DNA from: Labilibaculum euxinicum
GTDB lineage: Bacteria; Bacteroidota; Bacteroidia; Bacteroidales; Marinifilaceae
Assembly: GCF_009795715.1 (NCBI RefSeq)
Contig: NZ_WTCR01000007.1
Span: forward strand, 62,001 to 126,000
DNA length: 64,000 bases
Direction: 5' to 3'
The notes below the pieces were generated by a model. The model worked only from the letters and a program-made list of their open reading frames with translations. It was not told the DNA's origin and did not search any database. Below are positions 1-8,902 of this stretch, in pieces. The first letter of the stretch is position 1. Each line of letters begins with the position of its first letter. Made by a program: the position numbers and the translations under genes.

Positions 1-161
1 AAACGATGCACTACCAAAACAATATCGTTTGGTGTTAATTGGTCGATAGCCGCCTGATGCTTTTTGATTAATTCGGTACCCTTCGCTCCATTTATCAGAT
101 GAAAACAAAAGTCATACAACGAATTAACTCTTGCCTGATTGTTATTTATAAATTCGGACAT
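1..161 (-). CDS. DUF438-like protein, N-terminal fragment (cut by window edge)
   Basis: An open frame starts at the ATG at 161 and runs off the left edge, giving 53 residues beginning MSEFINNNQARVNSLYDF. The pattern (short helical start, LINGAKG, a Lys-rich helix, then LTPNDIVLVVHR) resembles the DUF438 helical domain found at the N-terminus of PAS or hemerythrin-type sensor proteins. Only this piece is visible, so any downstream PAS or hemerythrin domain cannot be confirmed. The 123 bases between this start and the next gene show no strong promoter word. The family call is a resemblance judged by eye; the reading frame itself is more secure than the name. Confidence 0.5.
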   Translation of the reverse strand, partial: MSEFINNNQARVNSLYDFCFHLINGAKGTELIKKHQAAIDQLTPNDIVLVVHR

Positions 162-284
162 ATGGTAATTTTTATCGTTCCTATATTCAGGGAAAATACA
201 ATAAAAAGCCCATGAAACCAACATATATGAAAGTTCCGTTCTATCAGTTAAACAGAATTTAAATGCATAATATGCACAGAAAAC

Positions 285-1283
285 CTAAATCTTTACTGTG
301 AAATTATTTATAAGATCCTTGATCACATTTCGTGCGTTATCGGGGTAATTTATGTGAACTGACTTTTCCTTTTGTTTTAACCAATGCCCGATTAGCTCAA
401 TGCTGTATTCTTCCAAATCATAAAAAACGGGAACACCTAATTCTTCCAATGCATGAGCATTACAAACCTGCTCGAATTGATTCTTCATCGGAATTACCGC
501 CAACTTCTTACCCAAATGCATGGTTTCGGCTGGTGTTTCGAAACCGGCACCACAAAGAACACCTTCACAATCTTTTAGCCCTTCGATAAATTCTTCGGAA
601 TTTACAGGCCGAATGCTGACATTATTTTTCTGATATGCCTGCTTGCTGTGTTTTGAGAAAACCAACCACTTTGTAGATGAAAACTGCGACAGCACTGAGG
701 TTATTTTTTCATCGGAATAAGCCGGCAAATACACCACATAAAAGCCCTTGTTCTGCACCTCCAATTTGCGGATTTCCCTTCGTATTATCGGTGTAAACAT
801 GTTGTGCCCGTATTCTTTAAAATGAAAACTTAAATTTTGTGAGCATGGAGCATAGTATTTTAATATTTTAAATCCGAATGCATCTATGTTTCCGGGCAAA
901 GGGGTTCTGCTGTTCAGCATTGCTGACTGATGGCTCAGTCCTAAACAAAACACCTTTTTCAGTTTGCAGGCCCATGCTGTAACCGGTTCAAAATCGCTGA
1001 TTACCAAATCGTACTCTTCAACCGGAAGTGATTTTATGTCCCGGATAAAACGGTAAACATTAAATTTTCGAATGGTTTTCCAAATATCAACACCTCCGCT
1101 TTTACCAAAAAAGAAGCCCAGGCCCTGCTTTTTATATTTAATTGGATGTTTAAATTCCAAATCGTGATGCAGACCGGAAATTAAAATATCGACTTCGGCC
1201 TCTTCCTTTAAATGAGGTATTAATTCAATTGCCCGGCTTAAATGACCATTGCCGGTACCTTGAATTCCGTATAGTATTTTCAT
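285..1283 (-). CDS. MurG-like GT-B family glycosyltransferase
   Basis: The 332-residue product starts MKILYGIQGTGNGHLSRA, the glycine-rich N-terminal loop of GT-B enzymes of the MurG/undecaprenyl-linked type, and has the C-terminal nucleotide-sugar motif GAGFETPAETMHLGKKL followed by a conserved EQVCNA segment. It probably transfers a sugar from a UDP or similar donor to a lipid or envelope acceptor at the cytoplasmic face of the membrane; the substrate cannot be told. The frame is open further upstream to a TTG at 1322, but the ATG at 1283 begins directly at the conserved motif and is preferred. It lies 57 bases downstream of the LpxH-like gene on the same strand, so co-transcription and an envelope role are likely. 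Confidence 0.82.
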   Translation of the reverse strand: MKILYGIQGTGNGHLSRAIELIPHLKEEAEVDILISGLHHDLEFKHPIKYKKQGLGFFFGKSGGVDIWKTIRKFNVYRFIRDIKSLPVEEYDLVISDFEPVTAWACKLKKVFCLGLSHQSAMLNSRTPLPGNIDAFGFKILKYYAPCSQNLSFHFKEYGHNMFTPIIRREIRKLEVQNKGFYVVYLPAYSDEKITSVLSQFSSTKWLVFSKHSKQAYQKNNVSIRPVNSEEFIEGLKDCEGVLCGAGFETPAETMHLGKKLAVIPMKNQFEQVCNAHALEELGVPVFYDLEEYSIELIGHWLKQKEKSVHINYPDNARNVIKDLINNFTVKI

Positions 1284-1340
1284 TGATTCAGTATTATATG
1301 GAAAGGAGAAAGCTTGTAACAACTCGATTTTAGCTTTGCA

Positions 1341-2204
1341 CTAGGATGCAATAAGCTTATTATTGGATGTAAATTCAGTAAGCATCTCCTTGAATATTTT
1401 ATCGTAATCATCCAGCTTGTAACTCTCCAAATCGGGAACTATATCTCTGGCATTTTCATCTTCATTATACTCATAAATACTCCATTTTCCCTGGTGATAT
1501 TCCAAAGCACTCAAACTCTCAATCCAATCTCCTGAATTAAGATACATTGTTGCCCCCTCTTTATTACTTATTTCCTTCATTTCAGGGTGATGAATGTGCC
1601 CGCAAACTACATAATCGTAGCCTTTTGTTATGGCAATATCTCCGGCAATTTCCTCGAAATTATTAATGTATTTCACTGCCGACTTCACACTGTTCTTGAT
1701 CTTCTTAGATAGAGACACCTTCTCCTTGCCCAACATTTTAGCAAAAAAATTAACAGCCGAATTAATCAGAATCAGCAGATCATAACCAATAGATCCTAAC
1801 TTGGTCAGCCATTTGGCATACTGCATGGTAACATCGAAAACATCGCCATGAAATATCCACGCCTTTTTTCCATCGAGATTCAAAACGATTTTATTCACGA
1901 TACTTAAACCTCCCAAGGTAAAGCCTTCAAATTTCCGAAGCAATTCATCATGATTTCCGGTAACGTAATAAACAGGAATCCCTTTCGATAAAAAAGAGGT
2001 GAAATGCTTGATGATGCGCATGTGTGATTTTGGCCAGAATCGTTTGCTAAACTGCCAGATATCAACAATGTCTCCATTCAAAATTACTTTCTTAGGCTGA
2101 ATCGAACTTAGGTACTTCAACAGTTCTTCGGCCCTACATCCCATGGTTCCTAAATGAATATCAGAAAGAACCAGAACATCTACTTCGCGTTTGCTTTTAG
2201 GCAT
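1341..2204 (-). CDS. LpxH-like metallophosphoesterase (UDP-2,3-diacylglucosamine hydrolase family)
   Basis: This 287-residue protein carries the complete calcineurin-like metal site: DIHLG (D15, H17), GDIVD (D45), GNHDE (N84, H85) and GHIHHP near residue 200. The overall pattern fits the UDP-2,3-diacylglucosamine diphosphatase branch that makes lipid X in lipid A synthesis. Bacteroidota often carry more than one member of this branch, so the exact substrate is not certain. A hydrophobic stretch around residues 143-157 could be a membrane-associating cap helix. It precedes the glycosyltransferase gene in the direction of transcription, which supports an envelope role. The gene follows a repeat-bearing spacer at 2205-2583. 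Confidence 0.82.
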   Translation of the reverse strand: MPKSKREVDVLVLSDIHLGTMGCRAEELLKYLSSIQPKKVILNGDIVDIWQFSKRFWPKSHMRIIKHFTSFLSKGIPVYYVTGNHDELLRKFEGFTLGGLSIVNKIVLNLDGKKAWIFHGDVFDVTMQYAKWLTKLGSIGYDLLILINSAVNFFAKMLGKEKVSLSKKIKNSVKSAVKYINNFEEIAGDIAITKGYDYVVCGHIHHPEMKEISNKEGATMYLNSGDWIESLSALEYHQGKWSIYEYNEDENARDIVPDLESYKLDDYDKIFKEMLTEFTSNNKLIAS

Positions 2205-2385
2205 AAATAACAGATTAATTTATACAATAAATATATACTGCGCCTGTTAACTTACGGCCTAACCTATTTTATGAAATAATAAAAAAATACAGCTTTATTG
2301 TTAAGAAATTGTTACAAGCCCAAAACAGAAATGAATGATCGGGAAAAGGAGAATGGTGAAAAAATAAGTGTGGCGAAAGATTTCC

Positions 2386-2528
2386 GAATCGGGCGAAGAC
2401 TGCCCTACTTCGGGCGGGCACTCCACAAATCGGGCGAAGACTGCCCCGCTTCGGGCGGGCACTCCGCAAATCGGGCGAAGACTGCCCCATTTCGGGCGGG
2501 CACTCCGCAAATCGGGCGGACAGTCCCG
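2386..2528. repeat. GC-rich 41-bp tandem repeat array (3.4 copies)
   Basis: The word CGGGCGAAGACTGCCC begins at 2390, 2431 and 2472, and a fourth partial unit begins at 2513, so the period is exactly 41 bases. Copies differ at only a few positions. Each unit contains a second GC-rich word, TTCGGGCGGGCACTCC, and can fold as an imperfect hairpin (TGCCC paired with GGGCA). Forty-one is not a multiple of three, so the long frames crossing it on both strands are artefacts. The block is far richer in GC than its surroundings and is the main content of the spacer 2205-2583. No transposase or inverted termini flank it. Confidence 0.9.
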
Positions 2529-2583
2529 AAAAAATTGTAAAGGCATTCCGGTCTGTTTTCTCCTCCACCCGTTTTATTTCCTG

Positions 2584-3288
2584 TTATTTCATAAGTTGCT
2601 TAAAAAAACCAGGAGTATTTGTTTCAAATGTCATCTCTTTTTTAGTAAAAGGATGTTGTATGGTAAGTGATGCCGAATGCAGAGCCAAGCGCTTCACTCC
2701 CTTTCCTTTTATTCCATACACTTTGTCGCCGGCCACCGGATTTCCATGTTCGGAGAAATGAACACGAATCTGATTTTTACGACCGGTAAACAGATTTATT
2801 TCGAGCATACTAAAGTATTTCGATTCCCTGATGACCTTGTAGCCAGTCTTTGCATACTTCCCTTTGTTCGGATTTCGCACAGAAAAAACCCTGTGAATGC
2901 TGTTCTCGGTCAGGTACGATTCTATAATGCCCTCCTTTTCGGCCAGCTTTCCTTCTACAACGGCAATGTATGTTTTACTGAAACTTTGCCACTCGGTTTG
3001 CAGGAAGATTTTCGCTGCTTCTGTTTTGGCAAATACCAATACACCTGATGTATCCTTATCCAGACGATGCACAATAAAAATTCTGTTTTTCGATCGCGGA
3101 TTTCCTTTTTTCACGTAATGCGTTACGTGCTGATAAGCTGTTTTTGTGCGCTCACGATCGCTTCCCATGGTTAGCAAACCACTCACTTTTTCAACAACAA
3201 TTATATCCTGATCTTCGTAAAGAACAGCACACCCTCTGGGTTGAAATCTTGGTTTTACTTTATGCTGTGGTTTCTGATTCTCTTCCAT
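2584..3288 (-). CDS. RluA family pseudouridine synthase
   Basis: The protein (234 residues) has the RluA catalytic signature HRLDKDTSG at residues 74-82, in which D77 is the nucleophilic aspartate, and the family's later ALHS segment. It isomerises uridine to pseudouridine in ribosomal or transfer RNA; the target site cannot be assigned. There is no N-terminal S4 domain, and the length matches the short single-domain members. It starts at an ATG and sits 81 bases downstream of the U32 gene on the same strand. Both neighbours act on, or are related to enzymes acting on, ribosomal RNA, so joint expression is plausible. Confidence 0.88.
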   Translation of the reverse strand: MEENQKPQHKVKPRFQPRGCAVLYEDQDIIVVEKVSGLLTMGSDRERTKTAYQHVTHYVKKGNPRSKNRIFIVHRLDKDTSGVLVFAKTEAAKIFLQTEWQSFSKTYIAVVEGKLAEKEGIIESYLTENSIHRVFSVRNPNKGKYAKTGYKVIRESKYFSMLEINLFTGRKNQIRVHFSEHGNPVAGDKVYGIKGKGVKRLALHSASLTIQHPFTKKEMTFETNTPGFFKQLMK

Positions 3289-3369
3289 TATTTCTATCTG
3301 CGGATATCGGATTAAGGCTATGTTTTTTTTTGATTGTGCAAAGATTGCTCTTTCCTTTTAAGGATACAA

Positions 3370-5616
3370 CTAAATTCCCTTTTTGTATTGTCGGCTGGTA
3401 GTATATTGAATGACTTCTTTCACTTTCGTTTCAGAATCTGCTTTCCCGTCAAGCAAATTTTCAAAAAGCTGAATGACTTCTGATTTCGACACCAATAGCT
3501 TGCTTTCGGTTTTTACATCCCGTAAATCAATCATAAAAGAAGAAAAAACATATGGCAAATCATTTAAAATGTCTGTATTCAGGAAATTGTTCTGATTGTA
3601 GATGGTATGATAGTTTCCTTTTGATTTTTCAATTAAAAACGAATTGTTTTTCAGGTTGGTGATGGATGATGATTTCTCGCATTGCTGAATGCATGTATCA
3701 TCCACCCGGTTTTTCTCACAAGCAGTTACCTGATGAAACAAACATTGTCTGCTGGTCATCAGCACAATGGGATGATAAATGCTGTAGTGAAGTTCACAAT
3801 CATCTGGTGCTTTAACAGCTTGAATCTGATTCTTCGTCAGCTCGTTAGAGATGAATGCCCCCGAGCAATTAAAATTCTCTTTTAAAGACACTAGACTGTA
3901 CGAATTCACAATATTAATTTGCGGACCTGCAATCCAATTTATTCCCAACCGATAAGCTTCGTAAGCTATGCCGGTGTTATTGGTGACAATCAATTTTGGT
4001 TTTAACTGTTTCAGAAATTCGACCGCAGCAGTATAATCTTCCCCAATAATCACCGAAGGAAAGTAGGGAATCAAGCTTTTGTTCTTTGCAAAGAAATCTA
4101 CAAAGTGAGAACGTTTGTTCTTAAAACTATTGGGCAGCTGAAAATAGATATCGGCCTTAGTTTTCTCAGCAAGAAACAACTCTTTTTCCGAAGAAATCAA
4201 TACCGAAAGTCTCGGTTTATCAATCTCCTTTTCAGGATTATTTATAGCAGGAAGCGTAACCGGGGCAACAGTTTCTTTCGATCCATTTAAAATGAACAGG
4301 ATTTTTTTCTTAAGTGAAGTAAGCTCTTTAAAAGAAATATAAACCGCAGTCTTTATGCCTTCCAAATTCAACTCCTCTATAAAATATTCGGTGTCGTTAA
4401 AAGCTTTGAATCGCTTTAAAACCATAGCCTCAGTCAACACCTCTGTGCCCTTGTTGAACAGATTGCTTTCCGAAAATATATCAAAGCCTGCATCCGGTGT
4501 TTTTACAGAAACTTTTAGCGGAGAACCACATTCTCCGGAAAGATGAATTTGCAAAGGCGCTTTTTTCGCACTTACCTGATTGATCTTAACCTCAACCAAA
4601 GCTTTAATATCTTCCTTTTCCTGATATAATTTTAACTGCCCAGCCTCTACCTCATCAGCGGAAGCATACGAATTAATTTCTGAAAGATGTTTGATGGAAT
4701 GATCGCGGGGATTATCGATAAACATGCTTTTGCTGATCTCTCCTTTCAGTAAAGTATTGGAGAAACCGCGGTTAAATACCTTGTGCAAAAGGCTGTCATC
4801 CGTACCAATTTTGCCCTGTGAATAAAAAGTATCGAGTTGCTTTCTCCAGACATCCACCACCGTGTACACATAATCGTACTTCTTAATTCTTCCTTCAATT
4901 TTTAGGGAATCAACACCGGCATCATACAATTCCTTCAGATCGAAAAAGGCCGAATTGTCTTTTAAATTCAGCGGGTATTCTTTGCCTGCAGCAGTAGTCT
5001 TGTACTGATCACGGCAAGGTTGACTGCAGCGACCGCGGTTGCCCGAATTCCCACTTAAAACAGAACTAATATAGCAGAGTCCCGAAAAGGAGATGCAATT
5101 GGAACCATGCACAAAAGCCTCCGTTAAAATGTTATTATCGTGTGCAATTGAAGTCAAATTCTCTATTTCACAGATGTTTAACTCCCGTGACAAATTCACC
5201 CGGGCAACAGAAAGTTTGCTTAAGAATTTTATCTGACCTTCATTGTGGGTAGTCAACTGAGTAGAAGCGTGAATATTTAGGCTTTTGAAATACTTTCGAA
5301 GCAAATAAAGCATTCCCAGGTCTTGTACAATTACACCATCGATACTGGTACTTACCAACTTGTTCAGCAAACCAATCAGAGCCGGAATTTCACGTTCTAT
5401 GATAATGATATTGAGCGTAAGAAAAACTTCACAATTGTGGCTGTGAGCCAAATGCAAAATGCCCTGCAGATCTTGAAAACTAATATTGACAGCTCTATTC
5501 CGGGCATTGAACTGATCCAGTCCGCAATACACTGCATTTGCACCGGCCAATATCGCTGCTTTTATGGAATCAACGTCTCCGCCCGGCGCTAATAATTCAA
5601 TCTTTCTTTTCGTCAC
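3370..5616 (-). CDS. Peptidase U32 family protein, RlhA/YdcP-like
   Basis: This 748-residue protein begins ELLAPGGD and AVYCGL, the usual opening of the U32 family, and carries the family's cysteine cluster at C174, C181, C197 and C201 within EAFVHGSNC...GNRGRCSQPC. The long form with a C-terminal extension matches the RlhA (YdcP) type, which in E. coli is needed for 5-hydroxylation of a cytidine in 23S rRNA; other relatives were named collagenases. I favour the RNA-modification role, supported by the pseudouridine synthase gene just downstream. The cysteines probably hold an iron-sulfur cluster, as known for relatives. The start codon is GTG at 5616, with no in-frame ATG nearby upstream. Confidence 0.88.
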   Translation of the reverse strand: MTKRKIELLAPGGDVDSIKAAILAGANAVYCGLDQFNARNRAVNISFQDLQGILHLAHSHNCEVFLTLNIIIIEREIPALIGLLNKLVSTSIDGVIVQDLGMLYLLRKYFKSLNIHASTQLTTHNEGQIKFLSKLSVARVNLSRELNICEIENLTSIAHDNNILTEAFVHGSNCISFSGLCYISSVLSGNSGNRGRCSQPCRDQYKTTAAGKEYPLNLKDNSAFFDLKELYDAGVDSLKIEGRIKKYDYVYTVVDVWRKQLDTFYSQGKIGTDDSLLHKVFNRGFSNTLLKGEISKSMFIDNPRDHSIKHLSEINSYASADEVEAGQLKLYQEKEDIKALVEVKINQVSAKKAPLQIHLSGECGSPLKVSVKTPDAGFDIFSESNLFNKGTEVLTEAMVLKRFKAFNDTEYFIEELNLEGIKTAVYISFKELTSLKKKILFILNGSKETVAPVTLPAINNPEKEIDKPRLSVLISSEKELFLAEKTKADIYFQLPNSFKNKRSHFVDFFAKNKSLIPYFPSVIIGEDYTAAVEFLKQLKPKLIVTNNTGIAYEAYRLGINWIAGPQINIVNSYSLVSLKENFNCSGAFISNELTKNQIQAVKAPDDCELHYSIYHPIVLMTSRQCLFHQVTACEKNRVDDTCIQQCEKSSSITNLKNNSFLIEKSKGNYHTIYNQNNFLNTDILNDLPYVFSSFMIDLRDVKTESKLLVSKSEVIQLFENLLDGKADSETKVKEVIQYTTSRQYKKGI

Positions 5617-5684
5617 AATCTCTTACTCTTTATGGGATGCCAAAAGTAAAGCTTTTTTAGTTGAATTCCTGAATCTGGTCAGGC

Positions 5685-6236
5685 TTAACGATAATGTTTT
5701 CTTAAGAAAGTTAGATTTGCTTCAATCTCTTTATTATCGTGAATATCAGCATTAATAATTACATCAATTGAATATTCTATGTTATATCTTGATAATATTT
5801 CATCCAATTTAGTTTTCTTCATTTGAGCAACTGATATTTTCTGATAATAAGACACCAACGATCCAATTGCTTTGGGCAACACTAAAAAACCAATGCCAAT
5901 TATAACCATTGGAACAGTTGACATTGCACCTTTCTTAAAAAGATAAACACCCAAAAAGTAACCAGTAAACATCAACGAAACACCAATCCCAAAATACAGA
6001 CTAAAATTAAGATAGCACAAAAATTTATCTCTTCGAATTGATTCAAACTCAATATTAACCTCCCTAATTTTATCTTGATATTTCTTATCAAATATTATAT
6101 CAGAACATTTTTCTTTAAAACATGGTCGCTCGTTGGTAATGCCACATCTGGTTCCCGTTTTAAAATCATATAACTGATTCTCGCAAATTTCACAGTGTTT
6201 AGACTTTTCCATATGTTTTATCATCTGATTATTCAT
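5685..6236 (-). CDS. Small membrane protein with N-terminal cysteine motif, function unknown
   Basis: I do not recognise a named family. The 183-residue product has a short N-terminal region with a CxxC pair (C15, C18) and further cysteines near 31, 39 and 44, which could form a zinc ribbon. Two hydrophobic segments at about 75-97 and 105-128 should span the membrane, followed by a charged helical tail. A second ATG at residue 9 is a possible start. It lies 17 bases downstream of hipA on the same strand, so it may be transcribed with the hipBA module, but nothing in the sequence ties it to toxin function. Confidence 0.65.
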   Translation of the reverse strand: MNNQMIKHMEKSKHCEICENQLYDFKTGTRCGITNERPCFKEKCSDIIFDKKYQDKIREVNIEFESIRRDKFLCYLNFSLYFGIGVSLMFTGYFLGVYLFKKGAMSTVPMVIIGIGFLVLPKAIGSLVSYYQKISVAQMKKTKLDEILSRYNIEYSIDVIINADIHDNKEIEANLTFLRKHYR

Positions 6237-6253
6237 GGGAGTATAATGGGATG

Positions 6254-7570
6254 CTAATTCTCAAAATTCAATAATGTTCCCATAATCGCATCCCGCAATT
6301 TTGGATCTACACTTACTTCAGTGGCATAATTATTCCAATTTTGCACTTTACTGTTTATTTCAGAGATAATTTTTTCTGCTTTTTTAATGTTCATTGCTTT
6401 TGCAAAGCTGACTAAATCTTCTCTTGTAATATCTTTCCTTTTGCCATTAATACTTAAAGCATGCTGACTCACCCACATACTGTCGGGTCGGTAGGCATGG
6501 CAAATATCGTATGCCGGTGCCAACTCCCAACTTTCTCCTTTTTTCAATCTAAAAGCAAAATTCTTGGTATGATCATCACAATTTCGTGCAATCACATTAA
6601 ATACCATTCTTCGGTACATCTGCTCTGCTTGAGGATATGGCAAACGCAGTATTCTCATGGTCTGAAACAACTGCTCGTAACTAAAACTTCCTACCTCATT
6701 AAAATCATAATGCTGCATTGCACAAAAGGTTTGAATGTGGTGTTTCTGAGAACCTTCCCCCCGATCGAACCGCTTGGTCATGAAATGTGCTCTGCCATTT
6801 TCCTGAAGCAAATCAGATTCCATCATCTCTATTCCACAGTCCCTTGTCATGTTGTAATAGGCCATTTCAACTCTTCCATAACCAATGGTTTTTCCAAATT
6901 GAGCATCACTTACACCATCCAGCTTTATTAACCAATGCTCAAAACCTTTGGGAGCATTCGTTTGTCCGGAGCGAACCTGTCCTGTTTTTTTGTTGTAGGC
7001 AATAATTGCTTTTGGTCTTGCTCCACCAGCTGATGTTCCAATTTTTAGGATTTCCATCATTGCCCGCTGTTCATCTTTGCTCAAATTGGCTTCAAAATCT
7101 TCCCGCTTTCCCAGCATTTTTTGTGCAATATCAACCAAGCTAGTTATTTCAACCTGAAAAGAGTTTTTATTAGAGTTGAGTTGTGTGGGTTCAAATTCCA
7201 GCGCTCCCATTCCTCTGGTTCCAATAAAACAGAGTTGTTCTATTGGGTTCATACTGTTAGCCGGGCGGCCATTTTGTGCCAACCAAACATTAATCAGCTG
7301 ATTTCCATATTTATCGGGTAACACATCTGCCAATAAACCAGGCAAACCTTTAAATGTATCGTATTCGCTGTTTTTTGAAGGCCTGAGTTCAGGAAATGAA
7401 AATATGCGCTGACTGGATTGAACCGGCATTTTGACTGGCGCTAAATCAATTCCTTTCGATTTAAATTTAGGTTCATATTCGAAACTGGCCAGGCCCTGAT
7501 TCTCATCCCAGGCTACAGCCCCAACAGTCTGTCCCCAAATTTTTACATATGCCGTTTTTATTTCTACCAT
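6254..7570 (-). CDS. hipA: HipA-type serine/threonine kinase toxin
   Basis: The 438-residue protein has the HipA layout: an N-terminal HipA_N region with GLPGLLADVLPDKYGN at about 75-90, the serine-bearing loop GTSAGGARPK at 178-187, the catalytic loop NCDDHTKN at 330-337 (D332 equivalent to the catalytic Asp of E. coli HipA) and the metal-binding APAYD at 351-355. All key residues are present, so an active kinase is expected. HipA phosphorylates glutamyl-tRNA synthetase in E. coli, causing growth arrest; the target here is unknown. Its start overlaps the stop of hipB by seven bases, ensuring translational coupling with the antitoxin. Confidence 0.92.
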   Translation of the reverse strand: MVEIKTAYVKIWGQTVGAVAWDENQGLASFEYEPKFKSKGIDLAPVKMPVQSSQRIFSFPELRPSKNSEYDTFKGLPGLLADVLPDKYGNQLINVWLAQNGRPANSMNPIEQLCFIGTRGMGALEFEPTQLNSNKNSFQVEITSLVDIAQKMLGKREDFEANLSKDEQRAMMEILKIGTSAGGARPKAIIAYNKKTGQVRSGQTNAPKGFEHWLIKLDGVSDAQFGKTIGYGRVEMAYYNMTRDCGIEMMESDLLQENGRAHFMTKRFDRGEGSQKHHIQTFCAMQHYDFNEVGSFSYEQLFQTMRILRLPYPQAEQMYRRMVFNVIARNCDDHTKNFAFRLKKGESWELAPAYDICHAYRPDSMWVSQHALSINGKRKDITREDLVSFAKAMNIKKAEKIISEINSKVQNWNNYATEVSVDPKLRDAIMGTLLNFEN

Positions 7571-7908
7571 TCGCTTTCATTTTGCTTGTTATCATCCTTG
7601 CCTCTGGCTCTTTGCCGTTTTTGCTTATCCAACTTAGCCAGTTCCAAGGGACTTAACTTAGTTTCAAGCTTAAAATTGTCGAGTACATGCAGTAAGTCAA
7701 GAGCCCGCAGAATTTGGAGTAATGAAATTAATGAAACAGCTTCCCCTTTCTCTAATTGACTCACGGTCCAGCGATTAACTCCAGCAGTTTCAGCGATTTT
7801 TGCCTGTGTTTTATTTTGAAGTAAACGTTGCTGTTTTACATACCTGCCAATTGTAGAAATAATTGCCTTATCACTCATCGAAACCCAATTATAGTTGGTA
7901 TTTTCCAT
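7564..7908 (-). CDS. hipB: HipB-type HTH antitoxin and repressor
   Basis: This is a Xre-type helix-turn-helix protein of about 114 residues. The HTH spans about 22-75, with QAKIAETAGVNRWTVSQLEKG as its core, and a charged C-terminal tail follows. It sits directly upstream of and overlaps hipA, the standard HipBA order, and should neutralise the kinase and repress the operon. The frame is open from a GTG at 7911; the ATG at 7908 is used, and a further ATG at residue 12 is possible. Repeated TTGGTAWW boxes lie over and upstream of the start and are the best candidates for its operator. Confidence 0.9.
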   Translation of the reverse strand: MENTNYNWVSMSDKAIISTIGRYVKQQRLLQNKTQAKIAETAGVNRWTVSQLEKGEAVSLISLLQILRALDLLHVLDNFKLETKLSPLELAKLDKQKRQRARGKDDNKQNESEW

Positions 7909-8068
7909 CACTAATATTTTTATATGTATTTAATGTTGGTATTCACAGGCATAAATATATAAAAAAATAATTCAGACACAAACATTTTATGTTGGTAAAT
8001 ACAATCACTATCACATAAAACATACATTTACGTTGGCTTTTCCTATCAATAAAATTTGTATTTACTAA
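7895..8068. promoter_or_regulatory. Candidate HipB operator boxes upstream of hipBA
   Basis: The word TTGGTATT occurs at 7895-7902 and 7936-7943, and TTGGTAAATACAA at 7992-8004. The last has a near-perfect inverted partner, TTGTATTTACTAA, at 8056-8068 (one mismatch in 13). Such repeated boxes around the antitoxin start are typical of autoregulated toxin-antitoxin operons. Assignment to HipB is inferred from position only. The rest of the 381-base gap to the sigma factor gene is AT-rich and holds no convincing gene. Confidence 0.4.
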
Positions 8069-8292
8069 TTTTAATATATCCTCATTTTTTAAACCAACTC
8101 TTTTGTCGGATACAGAAATGATCAATTGCTTCTGCTTATTCTCCACGCCAGATAGCTTATTTGCAATTTACACGGAAAAATTTTCATAAAAACATACAGC
8201 CAATATGACCTCATATGAAACTGAAATTATAATTTTTTTGATTTTTCAATTTCCCATATTTAACTTATATTGCGAAACTTTTATGATAATAT

Positions 8293-8889
8293 ATGAATAC
8301 GAACCTCTCCTCTGTCTACAAAATTAAGCAAGGCGATATTGCCACCTTCAAGAGCTTATATCTGGAGTATTATAAAAAACTATGTTTTCACTCTTTTAAA
8401 ATTACTAACCGTAATGATATTGCAGAAGAAATAGTACAGGACGTGTTTGTTAAAATTTGGGAAAAACGCGAAAAGCTTAACCTTTCTGATAATATTGGCA
8501 GCTACTTGTACCGTGCTGTACTAAACGAATCACTCAATTTTCTGAAAAAACAGAAGTATGATACTTACGACGAAAATAGTATACAAAACCTGAAAAACCT
8601 TAGCGACTGCCATGAGATGGAGGTCAACCAAAATGAGATAAGAAAAGAAATAAGGAAGGCCATAAAAAAACTACCCGACAAAACGCGACGTGTTTTCATT
8701 ATGAGCCGTAAACTAGAACTCTCTTACCAAGATATAGCAGACAGGCTCAACATAAGCATTAAAGGTGTTGAATATCATATATGCAAAGCCTTAAAATTAT
8801 TACGGGAAGATTTGAATTCAACTCTTTTTTTACTTTTTTTTATGCTTTTCACTATGGTATCAGCAGCTTGCATTGTTATAACTATATAA
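8293..8889 (+). CDS. ECF RNA polymerase sigma factor with hydrophobic C-terminal tail
   Basis: The 198-residue protein has region 2 at about 15-60 (YLEYYKKLCFHSFKI...IAEEIVQDVFVKIWEKRE) and region 4 at about 113-172, with the helix-turn-helix LSYQDIADRLNISIKGVEYHI. It belongs to the Bacteroidota ECF group that partners FecR-type anti-sigma factors; the FecR gene follows 13 bases later. The last 22 residues (LFLLFFMLFTMVSAACIVI) are strongly hydrophobic, long enough for a transmembrane helix, which is unusual for a sigma factor. It likely directs transcription of the downstream surface-protein genes. Confidence 0.92.
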   Translation: MNTNLSSVYKIKQGDIATFKSLYLEYYKKLCFHSFKITNRNDIAEEIVQDVFVKIWEKREKLNLSDNIGSYLYRAVLNESLNFLKKQKYDTYDENSIQNLKNLSDCHEMEVNQNEIRKEIRKAIKKLPDKTRRVFIMSRKLELSYQDIADRLNISIKGVEYHICKALKLLREDLNSTLFLLFFMLFTMVSAACIVITI

Positions 8890-8902
8890 ATCTCTTCTTA
8901 AA

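Noticed and set aside
2386-2528. Possible CRISPR array
   Set aside because: The units are contiguous and almost identical over all 41 bases; there are no variable spacers between conserved repeats and no cas genes nearby.
2269-2670. Overlapping frames of 80-100 codons on both strands
   Set aside because: They arise from the GC-rich repeat, whose 41-base period shifts frame with each unit, and resemble no protein.
7943-8146. 67-codon minus-strand frame upstream of hipB
   Set aside because: It overlaps the candidate operator boxes and is low-complexity AT-derived sequence; no motif supports it.
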